Shown here piece after piece: positions 12,771-25,090 of a DNA stretch of 64,000 nt. Numbering within the stretch: position 1 is the first letter of the stretch; every line of letters starts with the position of its first letter. Source of the stretch: Hetaerina americana (lineage: Eukaryota > Arthropoda > Insecta > Odonata > Calopterygidae). The notes beneath the pieces were generated by a model. It was not told the DNA's origin. It saw only the letters and a list, made by a program, of their open reading frames with translations, and searched no databases. The stretch is from positions 21,645,469 through 21,709,468 of the forward strand of contig JAKTNV010000004.1 of NCBI GenBank assembly GCA_022747635.1, written 5' to 3'. The translations under genes and the position numbers were made by a program.

Positions 12771-14205
12771 GAAGGATGAGGATGAGGGAATTTGAAGAAA
12801 CAGACGAGCACATGTATGTCCTTGGTGTTCAACGATCAAATAAATCACATGGAGGGGCGCTGAAGTGGCGAAAAAGAGAGACGGTGAAAATATTCAAATT
12901 TACGACGACGCCTCGTGGAACCATCCGAGAAGTCGCTTTATGCGGTTAGACTTAAAATTAATTGAACGTGGAAATCCAATATAAGGCGAGACATCCGTCT
13001 TAGTCAAAGAAAACCGTGAAAAGAATTATCAAAATAAATTTACGACTGCACATCCAAACGTGTCTGTTAAATTTGTTTTGAATAGAAAATTAATATAGTT
13101 GTAAAATCCTAGAAGTGGTTGAAATAGTCCCGGAATAGATTTTTAGAGATTCCACGCAAATTATTAGTCTTAGAATTATCAGCAGACTTGTTTGATGCAC
13201 GAATTGAGGGAACAATGTTCCCATTGAAAACATTTTAAAATAATATTTCATTCGATTACATAAGTTAACAAACTGACTACCTCTTCAGAGTGGATCATTA
13301 TACGGTGGGAGGAATACTTGACGTTTCACAATGATAAATGGATACGTGCCTTAGAAATACTCAGAATAAGGAATTTCTTAATAATGCAGTTTTAAAAATA
13401 CGTACACCCGTAGCAGATGTATGAGAATTATGACGGAGAGTCTTGATCATTCAGAGTTTTATGCACGCCTATTCATTGAAATGACTACAGTTTTCCATGA
13501 ATGCTAATAAAATATTTAGGTTGCAACACAAGTGATATGGGTAAACTAACTGTAAAGTCAACAAAAATAAAGTGATTTAAGCACAAAATTGAATAAATGT
13601 GAATTATATTCAAATAAGCGAGGATGATGACACGACGAAAAATTGTTCATTATCAGCACAGTCTATCCCCAAAAAGCATGGTAGCAATTAGCACTTAATG
13701 GAGCCGCTTTCATATTTTAAAGATTGAAACTTATTTCCCCTCCTTCACACTGTACTACTTACTTAATTAGGTTTCGAATGCATTCCGTTCTCTTGGTAAA
13801 GGGATTCATTCTCAATTATATGATCAGAATATCTGAGCGTCGTGTATGCCTGTGCAGACTTCAATGGAGCTGCGAACGCTAATCCCTGCAGCCCGCTCCT
13901 ATTTCCTCTTTCCCTCTCGCCCTAAAACTGCCTGCACTGACAAAGTGGGATAACCACCCTGGACATCAAAAGTATTTAGAAAGTGCTCTAGCTGACAAAC
14001 AGTAGCCAAAACATCTATTTCACGGGAGACACGGTTTCTTTGGGAGGGCCATGCGGATATTTCTCCCTAATAGTAGATTTAGGTGCACAAAAACGCCTCT
14101 TTGGTATTCGATTAAAGGGAGCACACGTTACAACAGAAACACAATTCACTCATCATCCTCTTGACCTGTCCTTGAATTATCCATCCATTTAATTTCGGAG
14201 GAGAA
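12771..14205. other. AT-rich spacer
   Basis: Nothing recognised in about 1.4 kb. Confidence 0.45.
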
Positions 14206-14540
14206 GTCATAAATAGAGGGACTGAAATAAGACCCGTTGGGACGCGAGATCATTGAAACCCCTGGGAGGGAGGTGCGCCGTCGCGTCATGGGTTAGGTTA
14301 GGCTAGGAGGAGTGACGAAATATAATTTGGGGGGCAAGCGTTTACGGAGTGGTAGCGGGGAGGGGCTCGTGGGGCGTTGGAGGATGGAGGGTGTGTCAAA
14401 TAGAGTTGCTAGGGATGTTGGACTGGAAATGCTAGGGTGATTTTCGTAAAAGGAAAAACTGGGGGATTGAGTTGGATGCAAAACATGGAATGGATGGGGA
14501 AGGAGCCAGAGAACGCGGTTACCATTGCGGAATGACGGGT
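14206..14540. other. G-rich island with a TTAGG-like motif
   Basis: Moderately GC-rich sequence, G-rich on plus. At 14291-14306 it contains ggttaggttaggctagg, three imperfect copies of the insect telomere-type unit TTAGG. It is too short to be a telomere remnant with confidence; short interspersed GGTTAGG runs are common in insect DNA. Confidence 0.5.
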
Positions 14541-15075
14541 GAAATTGTCAGGCCGGCACTCAGTCTTCTCATTGTCAAAGCATTCTGTTTGACAACATAG
14601 CATCGTAAAATTTTCTAAAACATCTAATCCCTAGAGAGAAGGCGCCATATCGACCAAGCATGGGCAATAATAATCAATGCATCTCCAATAATCAGAACTT
14701 GCGATTCACGAAGAATGGATGAGCATAAAGTATTTCCGATGCAATCGAGGTAACGTTTCAACGCTATATATTGTACCATCTTTGAACTCAAATGTTGATG
14801 ACTAATACACAATAAATTGACTTTTTCTCTGGAAGAGTACTTCCTAGGGTCAATTGGAGCTGATATCACAAGATGATGGTGAAGACTCATTTCATCAAAG
14901 GATAACGCGTAGTTTTAACTACCTTCAAGAATGAAAATTCACTTTCAGTCTGTGAAGTCATTCAAAACTTAAAAAAATAAACAAAAGAATTTGAAAGAAA
15001 AATTATCTTACATTGCCTCAACTGCGGTTAATAATAAAAAGAGACGTTTCAGGCGTGATATGGTGGAATATCATG
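14541..15075. other. AT-rich spacer
   Basis: Nothing recognised. Confidence 0.45.
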
Positions 15076-15230
15076 ATTAATTAAAAATAGCAATTTTCCA
15101 CGATAATAAAGTTTAATGCGACCGGTTTCAATGTTACTACATCATCAGGTCTACCTGATGATGATGTAGTAACATTGAAACCGATCGCATTAAACTTTAT
15201 TTTTGTGGAAAATTGCTATTTTTAATTAAT
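15076..15230. repeat. near-perfect palindrome with hammerhead-ribozyme-like cores
   Basis: Two arms of about 75 bp (15076-15150 and 15153-15230) are inverted copies separated by only two bases. They differ by a 3-bp insertion (an extra gat unit) and a few substitutions. Reading outward from the centre, each arm has ctgatga, a short stem-loop, gaaaccggtc (left arm, minus strand) or gaaaccgatc (right arm, plus strand), then an AT-rich tail ending tttttaattaat. CUGAUGA and GAAA followed by AC-CG-GUC are the conserved parts of a small-stem-III hammerhead ribozyme. The left arm keeps the GUC cleavage triplet; the right arm has AUC and a broken stem III pair. Stem II is weak in both. It could be a MITE-like foldback or a fused pair of Penelope-like or retrozyme termini. 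Confidence 0.7.
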
Positions 15231-16050
15231 GCGGTTAATAAGCCATGATAAAAAGCTACTGAGTGTATTTATAGCATGTGGGAATGCAGACATAATAAAT
15301 TATACTTCTTAATAGTGCGAAAGTATATTATAACTTATCTCAACTTTAGAAAATAGGTTGAATTGAATGTTTCAGGAATAGGTGCTGTCTCCAATATCAT
15401 AAAGCTCTCCACGGCTGTTTTCATTGCCTTATAATTATAATTTCTTCTATTTGATAATATAAACTGACGTACCTTATTTCGACGATGGAGATTATAAATA
15501 ATGAAGAAAAGGAACAACGCACTTAATGAATTACGTTCCAAATTGTAATGTAAATATAGCAAAAATGGGAGGAGGAAAACATTTTTGACGCCATTTTAAA
15601 CTCTAAGTAAGTCATATTTTGCGGGGATATCATTCGTGAGAAAGAGATAAATTTTCATTTATCAGTCCTCATGGGACAGGGGACTTATGAATGAAAAAAC
15701 ATGCCACTGAGGAATATTTCCGTATTGAATAATGAAAATGTAATAGAGAAATAATAGAGGCATTATCAGCCGTAAATCTTAATTTCATGGAGAGGGCTAT
15801 TGAGCCCTCGTACTTCCAGAGTGTTTCTTCCAGAACGTTTCTATTGGAATAGGGTGGTGCAAAATATAATTAGATTTCAAGGGGCAGGGCAATTTTCGAA
15901 CACAATTCTCCGGTGGGCGACCGCAATAGGTTTTGTGCGCTCACACCGGGAATTGATATTCATCGCTACCTTATTTCAATCATTTCAGATGATAGAATCA
16001 CAGGAACGATTGCATATGTTTACTAATACTTCTGCTTTCAACCAAAGATC
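15231..16050. other. AT-rich spacer
   Basis: Nothing recognised; the 125-residue frame at 15800-16177 runs into the (TA)n tract and ends in a Tyr-Ile repeat, so its right half is a microsatellite artefact. Confidence 0.5.
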
Positions 16051-16052
16051 CG

Positions 16053-16053
<1 letters not shown>

Positions 16054-16107
<54 letters not shown>
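16054..16107. repeat. (TA)n microsatellite
   Basis: An uninterrupted TA dinucleotide run of 54 bp. It passes into catacacatacgagtg and then into the 3' side of a minus-strand SINE fragment. Confidence 0.95.
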
Positions 16108-16111
<4 letters not shown>

Positions 16112-16144
16112 CACATACGAGTGTATCTGCATACACACATAATA

Positions 16145-16320
16145 TACCACCACCACAGTGATAAACTCGAAGATTAATTTGATAGGCGAGTGTAGAGCTC
16201 ACCTAACACTAAGCCTCACCGTCCACTTGTGCTAAATAGAGTATGGGGGCTGGTTCCTTACCCTGTGCCACCTGGGGTTTCCCACGAAGATCTGGTGCAA
16301 AAAAAATCCAACAGCTTGAA
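16145..16320 (-). repeat. SINE family 1 fragment (3' part, head missing)
   Basis: Read on the minus strand it aligns with the body of the complete SINE at 40612-40852. Shared blocks are gggaagatc(a/t)ggt, an ggctg...ttcctt segment, and the terminal ggtgagctc...ctatcaaa block (here inverted as tttgataggcgag). It also matches 42885-43060 in the same orientation, including a shared ataaactcga segment at the 3' end. The tRNA-like head is absent, as in a 5'-truncated copy. A (TA)n run lies on its 3' side. Confidence 0.65.
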
Positions 16321-17970
16321 TGAAGGATGAAAAAAATATTGGTTAAAAATTGTGAGGTTAGTTTGTTTGTTTTAAGCCGATAAACGGCATCGTAGAAATA
16401 AATTGTTTAATTTTTAATAGTCACCCAAAAAGCTTCTATTCTGGAAAAAGCGAACTAATCTATTATTAGGAAATCTCAACTCTATCATTAGGGTCTATTG
16501 CCAGAAGAAGACTGACGACTCTACTTCTTTTAATGACCTTCCATTTTACCTCACTTTACTCGCGCTGTCTGATGACAATCTACCACTGGGATCGGAGCTA
16601 CGAAACTTTCTCGACCTCAACGGAACGATCACCTTTACCTCCATTCCTAATTTATAGCCTATTAAGGGGACCAAAGCTTTTATGGCAGCCCAGAGCTCAA
16701 ACGCAAAATGCCAATAATAGCACTGGTGTCAGGTGGAATTTTAGCAAAAGATAAACCAGAATGTCACAATAAATGTGAGTCTGTAAGAGGTGAGATGAAA
16801 ATATGATGCAAAAACAGGGTTTGAGATATTTGAAAGGGCGCAAGTGCTTGAAAGCAATGAAGAAGACTGATGACCGGTAAAGTGGTAAAAGGCAGTTGAC
16901 TGAAACATGACATGCAATAAAGTAGAATTAGCAATGCACTGAAAAACTTAAGAGGTGCATATGCAGAAAATGCTGATTTTCTCCTAAGAAACATATATCG
17001 AATTAGCAGAAGGTATTTGACCGCAGAGCGCGTTTCAGTCACTGCTAAAAATATGTCCTCCTGTCCAATATTTCAAAACGCATGAAAGAGGCACCACCCG
17101 ATTTAGGCCATTGCATGATCATGACACTCAAAAGATAATCTATCATACACAAGCTACGTTGAAGGTACAAATTGGAAACGACTAGTGACTCAAGTTTAAT
17201 TCTGTATCAAGAGGAAATGGAATTTCATTAATTTTGAAGCATTCTTGAGTACATTTAATAGGGTCGACATATACGGTTGGACTTTCTGCTTAGGATTTTG
17301 TTGTACCCAAAATATTTTGATGCAAACCAATAATAATACATAGAAATAAAAAAGATGTAGGGACTTCGTTATGTATCTCCTAGTTAACATTATCACTGTA
17401 TTTTATTAAGCTGAGTTTGCGATTTCAAAATCCTCTTTTCATATAATTCCGCGGGCACAGGACAAACTCAACACACCTGCTAATATTTTTGCGCATAAAT
17501 AACCAAAGGACAGATATGGCATTAGATTAAAATTTGTATCGAGGGATAAGAATATTATAAATGAACTCAAATGAGGGTACCAACTAATATAACCAATTTG
17601 ATCAAAAAAAATTATGGAATTTAAATTAAAATAGGCTTTGTAAATATCGTGCCGATCTAATTAGAAAACGTGCATTATAATTAGTAATTGTTAATTAGGG
17701 ACAGCAATAATGATATGTCAAATTTTCTGCCAGTGGGTATTTGCATCAATTTTAACACACTCTATTTAAGTAAGTTTAAAACTAATGCCGAAGGATGTTT
17801 CACCTACTATGGATGCTATGAAACTAGGAACTTACTTTCAATAACACAAAAACCTTTTAAATCATGAAAAACTGTATCGGCTTGACTAATACAAACGAGC
17901 TAGGTCAACAGCTACACATAGCCGTGCCAATATTTTTAATCAAACGCGTAATCCTCTTCGATGAAGGAAC
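16321..17970. other. AT-rich spacer
   Basis: About 1.6 kb with no recognised feature. Confidence 0.45.
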
Positions 17971-17974
17971 CTTT

Positions 17975-18188
17975 CGAAACCTGGGGGCGCGCAAATGGCC
18001 CATCACCCGAGAAAATCAAACTGGGCCTCCAACCAGGTCAGGAGGCATATGTACGTAGAAGACGGGGGTGAGCGTAAGATTGGCCTTTCCCGAAGCGACC
18101 GAGTGGGGAGGGAAGACGTCTCCCCTTAAGGCGCACCATTTTGGGACCCCTTAAATGGCAATTCTCTCCTCCTCCTCCACCGAACCGA
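17975..18188. other. left part of a GC-rich island
   Basis: GC-rich sequence that forms the left shoulder of the island into which the 18.2-kb SINE inserted. Confidence 0.5.
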
Positions 18189-18518
18189 CCGTGAGAGAGT
18201 AGTAGTAGTTTTGATGGGAGGCGACCGACAGCTAAGGTCATTTGCGCCATAGGGGAAGGACAGGAAAGGATGAAGGGTGGAGAGAAACCCGGCGTCGGCA
18301 TTAGCCTACTCTTTACGAAAGGCGCCAAGGGGTCCGCGGCTTAACGTCCCATCCGACGGACGGCGTACTCACTCAAAGTGCCCTCCACAAAGCACCTCAA
18401 GTAGGGATCGAGATACCTCTGAAAAATATTCAACACCGCCGGGATTTGAACCCACGCCCTCAGGGTGGGAAGCCAGTACGTTAGCCCCCGCACCATCTCG
18501 ATCCCCCCGTGAGAGAGT
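18189..18518 (-). repeat. SINE family 2, complete copy with target-site duplication
   Basis: The element occupies 18201-18506 and is flanked by a perfect 12-bp direct repeat, ccgtgagagagt, at 18189-18200 and 18507-18518. On the minus strand it starts with a tRNA-like head (ggatcgagatggtgcggggg) with a perfect B box, ggttcaaatcc (18452 down to 18442). The body carries gtcggatgggacgttaag, a segment seen in SINE families of several animals, then ggctaatgccgacgccgg, and ends in a short (act)n tail. A second, more diverged copy lies at about 49385-49740. The perfect duplication and intact B box suggest a fairly recent, LINE-driven insertion. The minus-strand frame across it (18341-18817) is not a gene. 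Confidence 0.85.
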
Positions 18519-18960
18519 TCAAGGGGGGGCGGGGTTAAGGGTGGGGGATTCGGAACGGGTGGGGTTGAGCCCCAGAGCCAAGCGAGAGAGAGCAGGGAGT
18601 GGAGAGGATGGATGAGGAGGTTGGAGGTGTCGTCGTTTTTGGGGCGCCGCTTATGAATGTCACCGCACGGCCTGCGGCCCGCTTTAACTTTGTGCATTAT
18701 CTGGATTCCGAAGGAGCGGGGGGAGGCTGGACGGGACGGAGGGAATGAGGTGGTAGGAGGGGCGAGGGGGTGAATGCGGCCTTTGGGTGTGCCTCGGGGC
18801 GGTTGGCTCCGCGACATCTCGGAGGTTAAGGGCGCCCTTCGGAAGGAATTTCACGGGGTAATGGGCGTGAACGTGTTAGAGCGCGCGCCGAGCGAGGATT
18901 TACAGCCGACTCCTCCCCCCCACCCCCTCTGTCCACACTCGACACGAGGTGGCTTTTAGG
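18519..18960. other. right part of a GC-rich island
   Basis: GC-rich sequence, G-rich on plus near 18521-18565 and 18715-18790. Overlapping short frames in several registers have no domain. Confidence 0.55.
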
Positions 18961-21900
18961 GCCACCTGAGAGCCATTTACGGCTCCAGCATCGGAAACTT
19001 CCCGTGTGTTGAGAACATTTTTACATATTCGGTTTGTGCACGCCTCACCGAACATAGCGCCGATGTTCATTTTCTCATTTACCTCCCAGATCACCTGGAA
19101 GGAACCCGGAACAACCTCCGGGAATTATCATAAAATTGATATACGAATAACCCAAGGGCTTTTACTCCTTCCGAAACCTTCTAACGCATATAATTCCGAT
19201 ATTACATATGAATTATCTATGTGTATCCAAGTCTGTCAAAGATGCCTCTGTCCGCCCCAAACATTCATGCTGTAGCCATAATGCCTTTATCATTCGCTTT
19301 GGAATTATGCTTACTTTTACAATCTGTTATACTTTCCCCCATAAAATCTTAATGACGAAGAGTCAGGGCCAAAATACTGCATTTTTACGGTGCAAAGCTC
19401 CGCAGCTACTTCCGGTAGGGAGTTACGGGTGCGGGAAACTAGGATCTATTAAGTTTTGTGGAACCTATAGAATTGAAGCTTTAGGATGCAATATTAATGT
19501 CGCTACAAAACCGTCCCTTTTGCCAAAACCTTACGCAAGAGACGGTTTCTTTCAAACAAAGATTTTTTACGTTATTTATCTTATCTGTGAAGTCTGATTT
19601 GACTTGGGCAAAACGAATAACCTTCTTGACTGAGGCACACCGTGGTGGAAATACTTAAGTGGAAATTAAGTTAACCTTCGGAAATACTTAATATTATATG
19701 AAGTAGGAGCTATAAAGGTAAACCTAAATGTAGGAGTATAGCATCGAGAAACGAGGCACATGAATCAACGTGAATGGCAGCGACTTTTTATGTGGTAGTT
19801 CTCAAAGTTGTTGGGAATACGGATGTTAGCGTCGGGAATTCGCAAGAAAACGCTTTGACAGCTTGGGAAACTATATCCTCAAAGGTAAAGAACTACGGCC
19901 TCTAAATTTAAGTGCGCTCTTCATACGAGGTGCAGAAGTCAATAAAATTATATTCCACCATGTCCGTACGTGCTCATTTATAGCTAAGACTAACGATGCA
20001 AATATGGAAAAGTATGGTGCAGAAACGAGAAGCTCGGGTCTCTCTTCCTGATTATGGTAAGCCATTCTTCGGGCACATAGAAAACACTAAAACCCAAGCA
20101 TGCCGATACATACAATCTTCTGGGACACGAAGTTCGAATTCCCTCCGCATGTACACGCATTTTGCTGTGGTCGATTTATCTATAACTTTGGCTATTATAT
20201 CATCATTTAATAATACTAGTCCAATCGCTTATGGTTGCCATTTAAATCATGCGCTATTCAATTACAATTTTGTGTTATGCATGCTTTTATTGTATGTAAG
20301 CAGACATATAATTGAAAAAAAATAATATTTAAGAAATAAATGCTGAGTTTTAGAATCTTGGAGGGAGCATTTGAGGACTTACACAATAGTGTTATCGATT
20401 AAGAAAGCAAGCTGACTGTATCAGATAGTGACAACAGAGGAATTGATACAAGCGAGGATGAAATTGCTTGCAACAGCAGTAAGAATTTTGAAGATTGGAA
20501 AATCTGTAGAAGTAGACAGTTCTTGTATCGACACAATGAATATCGATGGAAGGATTTTCTTGCCCATCTGTGAGAATTAATTGCCTTATGTTTACAAACG
20601 TTTTTATCTCAGACATTAGGAAATGCAATATTATTAAGTTTGCATTCGGAGTACGAGAGTAAAATGCTAGAGTTTTAGAGCGAATAGCCTTTCGAATGCA
20701 TCGAGGTTTTTTAAATATTACTTTGCGAAAGAAAATATTAGAAAAAATACGGGAAATATTATGTTGTTTATTCTTGTCGGGGGATAAACCATCATCTCTT
20801 CGTACTTAAATCATGATTACTTAGGCATGCCAAATTAAGTACGCCGTAGGTATGGGGTACTTGCGGTAAAATTAGAGAGGTAGTGAGTGAGCTACACCTT
20901 CGAACATGTTGAGAGAACGGAGGAGCGTTGGATTATCAAACAAAGAAGAGAATCACCCCAGGAGAAGATTGACTACGAGTATTTTGAGAGGAATAGAGAG
21001 TTCACCAGGGGAGTCAAGATAAAAAATCTCAAAGAAAATCAAGTTGACTGTTGAAAATCTTAGGAACAAAAGAATGTGCATAAAATGATACATGACAGTA
21101 AAAAGGGAAAAGAAGTATGCAAAGATACGGCAGTTGGAAAGAAATTGCCAAAAGGGATAAGTTCGCTAAAATAAAAAGACTTTTTTTCGCTATACCTTCG
21201 TCAGAAAAGAACAGCGTTAAGGAAATGCACGTTTCAATGCTATAAGATTACACCAAGCCACAGACTCCTGAGTACGCTAATGGGTGTACCTTGTTGAGGC
21301 GCCCTATGACTAAACGGTGGGGAAGTTTTGCATACATTAGGAAGTGAGTTGCTTTAGGAGCAGAGAGCGATAAGAATGTAATTGTAAGGAAGCTTGACAC
21401 ACACTGATGGATGGTAAACTGAGCAATACGATGAAAGACACTCGTGAATGATTCATTCGTGGAGGTACCCCAAATGTGATCAGTGACACGGCATCAACAT
21501 CCACTGACAAGTTGTGAACTAAATGGCTACGGAAACTATCAATTACTATACCCACTCTTATAAAGCAAAGATTTCTGACAACTCTCCAGTTTAGGAAAAA
21601 AATCATAATAATCATATTATTTCAAAGAAGGCCTATTATTTGCATTAGTAGAGCAAATACAGGCAGTTTTCAGTTTCTAGGAGTCCAGTGCACTTCACTG
21701 TGTGAGTGATATAATGCTTCTGAGACCTAACCAACGGTCATGCGATGCTTAGGAGTTAACATGCGTGGGCGTTTGCATATCTGTACCTCGCTCAAGTTCC
21801 GACTGGCTTGTGCCATGGGTGGGACCTTTTAGTCGGACTTCTTACTCAGGTAATTTGAAGCTAATCATTTGATCATCTTTGCATTTTTTCGCAAGTATTT

Positions 21901-23185
21901 TTTTGAATGCCACGGCGATTCAGTAAAGGTATGTGGATCGAAATGTTGCTGGGAGTGTATTGTAGAAAGATTTCCGACAGTGAAAGGACAAAAGAGGGGG
22001 AAAGCTTCAGGGATATATAAAAATACAGACATATTCCTCAATATGTTGGTGTCTCTCAATCCAGTAATATGTGTTTGCGTAATCTGTAATGGAAAGGTAG
22101 TGTGAACCTCACTGCAGATATTATTTAGCTCCTTCTGACTAATAAATAAGAAAATTACGATTAACTTTCTGGTTTAATTACTTACATGACTAATGGAAGA
22201 GTAGTAATTTTTTGCTTTTCATCTTTAACTATTTCAAAGGAATCGACTTAACGACTGCCGTTAGGAGTATTTTACTTTAAATTCCTGCATTCAGATCTGT
22301 GAGTTCAGTATGGCCGAAAAGCATTTCATTAAGAATTAGAAAAATATTTTCAACCCATGACGAGAATCACACTTCCATTGGCTGACTGAGAAATCAAATA
22401 ATAAGACTAGCTAACAGTAAATTCAATTCAACTCTAAAAAAATCAACGCAGAAATAACTTCAAAACGAGCAAAATATAGGTTTATTATTGAGAAAATGAT
22501 TAAATTAGCGAACCTCCACCACGCTATTAGGCCTTGGGGTTATATTTAGGCCTTTCAGAAAGTTTCTGTGATCTTATAGTCTCTGAAAAATAGAAATATA
22601 ATACGATTATTACATTTATTTTCCAGAAAACAGAAAACAGTTGTTGAAAATTTGTAAAAATCAAGAGAAAACAGTGACAAAGCAAATAATACATGCAGTT
22701 ATATCGGATTAATTCTTCAACGGAATGTTTACGGTAGAATGGTATACTAAGCATATATTCAATATTTTTCCGGGAAAAACTAATCATTGTATATTTTTTC
22801 AGAAGTAATAATACCTCACAACAAAAACATGAGAATATATTGACTATTGTAAGACCAAGCCTTCATCCGAGGAGAAACTGTTTATATTTTCTTAGGACTA
22901 CAAAGCTATACATTAAATACCCTAAACATCCAGGTCGAAGGTTAAAACGCTATGTTTTTAATTCTAATGGATCATATAAGGGCAATCACTCCTTTGTTAG
23001 ATCAAATGTACTAACACTACTGCGGGAGGTTTGTTAAGAGTTAGATTCGAAGTCATTCTTATAAACGTTGAAAATATAATTTAATAAAAAATTTAATTTT
23101 TATCCCAGTCCGCTACAAAATTCTAATGATAATAATCCATGTATTTTAGGAAAATTTCTTATCCTCATATTTTTAAGCGGCCAAG
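18961..23185. other. long AT-rich stretch without recognised features
   Basis: More than 4 kb without a GC-rich island. The longest frame (19208-19597, 129 residues) has no recognised motif and no codon pattern I can defend. A B-box-like agttcgaattcc at about 20131-20142 has no convincing A box. I see nothing else. Confidence 0.5.
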
Positions 23186-23189
23186 GCAT

Positions 23190-23610
23190 TTCTCGCATAG
23201 GTTTTCAGAGGACGGACAAGGGGAGGTAAGGGCTCTTGCGGTCTTACCGCGAGGAAATACCGAAAAAAACGGAGAGTTGGGGAGAGAGTGGGGAGGGACT
23301 GTTGGGTTGAACGCACCAAGTTGGGGAGGGGGTGGGGTCGAGCGAGGAGAGTGAAACAATGCATCCTCTCCAACCTCCAAATCCCTCCAAAATCCTTTGT
23401 CATGCGAGCAAAGGCGGAATGAAATCGAGTGCGACGCGGGAGGCCGTTAGGTGTCGCGAAAGACTCTCGATCCAGAGCCAGGAGAGTCGAGAGCCAGGGA
23501 GAGCCTAGCGCAGGGGCGGGAAGGGAACAGCGGGGCTGCGTAATCGGGGGATTGGGAGGGAGGCAGTTAGAAAGCTGAGAAATGGGGGAGGGAAGTTTCA
23601 TTCACCTTTA
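23190..23610. other. GC-rich, purine-rich island
   Basis: The plus strand is G+A-rich, with G runs at 23322-23336 and 23510-23522. The 142-residue minus frame (23173-23601) is Pro/Ser/Leu-rich and mirrors the purine tract. Confidence 0.6.
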
Positions 23611-24380
23611 GCAAAATTTAAGTAAAATTGCTTATTAGTATTCTTACAGGAAACAGTATTCACGCGGAGTAATTTTCATGACCACGGAAGAAAGAGAAAG
23701 CTCCTAGTTTTTGGAAATTAAATAAATTTTTTAAAAGTATTATTTTATGCATAAAGGACGATTTTTGATCACTAATCTTACTGTGAATCTTGGAAGTACA
23801 TAATATCATAAAGCTAACCAATCTATGGTCGTCAAAAGTGAGGATGAGTTTTTATGTCTTAATAATCTAAGAATAATTGTACCTATGCATGTAAATATTC
23901 ATTTCTCACAAAATCAACCAACCTTTCCGCTATTTTAATCATCCTTGTTGATATAGCAAGAAATCCTGCATGTGATGTACGGCTTCGGTAAAATTTGGCC
24001 TTAACTGATATTCACGAACCCTTTTGGTTAGTTTAGGGGTTAACTCGTGGAAATTCATTAATATTAATTTAAATACCCGGTGATTATCAATTAAAACCCA
24101 GGTAACGAGTATGCTTCCATCATTCGTTTTAACGATGAGGGTATAAAATAATTGCGATCAAGGAAAAACTAATTAAAAGAATATTCTCTACCAAAATTAA
24201 AACTTGAATGTATGGCTTCGAATACACACAGATATATTTTACACGTAAATGTATTTACTTAACTGAAGAAGTAGGGATTTTATTACGGAATAAATATACT
24301 TCGGCCTAAGAATCATAGCACACCCAGAAGGCGTACAGCTCATACCTGCAGTATGCTTTCACATGAGTTGGTGATGCATA
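23611..24380. other. AT-rich spacer
   Basis: Nothing recognised. Confidence 0.45.
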
Positions 24381-24384
24381 TATA

Positions 24385-25090
24385 CGCAAGGTAGTAGAGG
24401 AAGTATAAGAGGCGGAGACGGATGCGGTGGAGTAGGTTCCTTGGGAGCAAGGGGCTGGCAGGAGAACGACCCCTTGGATGGCACTTTAAGCATGGTGTTG
24501 CACCTTGCGCGGAAGGAAGGTTGAGGAGGGGCTAAATGTGCGGGGGAGAGTGGAAAATTGGACACTTTGTCGGTTTAGAAGGGTGTTGGAGTAGGGGGAG
24601 ACCGTTTCAAATAGTGTGGGGAGGGCTGTGAACACCACGCGTGTTACCGTTGGCGGAAACGATGAGAAACGCAGGTGCGATGCGAGGGGAGGGGAAGGGG
24701 TCGGGGGCGGGGTCGGGGTAGTGGTACGTTGAAGAGGAGGATCGAGTCGCCGGGTTGTAAAATGTAGACGCATAATTTTTTTACGCGAGGGCGGGGTCGT
24801 GGGATAAGACGGCGTGAAGCGGGGGGAGGTTAGGGGGGGGAGTGCAATGCAGAGGTAGGGGTAGGAAACTCGAGAAATTGAGATTTTTATTCCCCCTTTT
24901 TCCTTCACCGACAACCCCATCCTACAATCCTCTCTCTCCACCTCGCCCTTATCGCGCGACCAGGGCCAAAATGAGCGCACGCATTTTGTTACCCTCCCTG
25001 GATAGTCGCCAGGGCCTAAAAGCGAGGATTATTCGGTGGGAGCCCGTAAGTATCTGCTCACCCGTAAGCCGTCGGCGCGGGAAACGTCCA
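24385..25090. other. G-rich island with G-quadruplex potential
   Basis: Strongly G-rich on plus. From 24686 to 24718 there are six runs of four or five G separated by one or two bases, a textbook intramolecular G-quadruplex pattern. Another long G run is at 24832-24840. The 164-residue minus frame (24486-24980) is Pro/Thr/Ser-rich and is a shadow of this tract. Confidence 0.65.

Noticed and set aside
18435..18506. tRNA gene
   Set aside because: The B box is perfect, but the acceptor ends do not pair, the A box is degenerate, and the sequence continues into a SINE body with target-site duplication.
20125..20150. B-box-like agttcgaattcc as a tRNA or SINE head
   Set aside because: No A box at tRNA spacing and no matching body.
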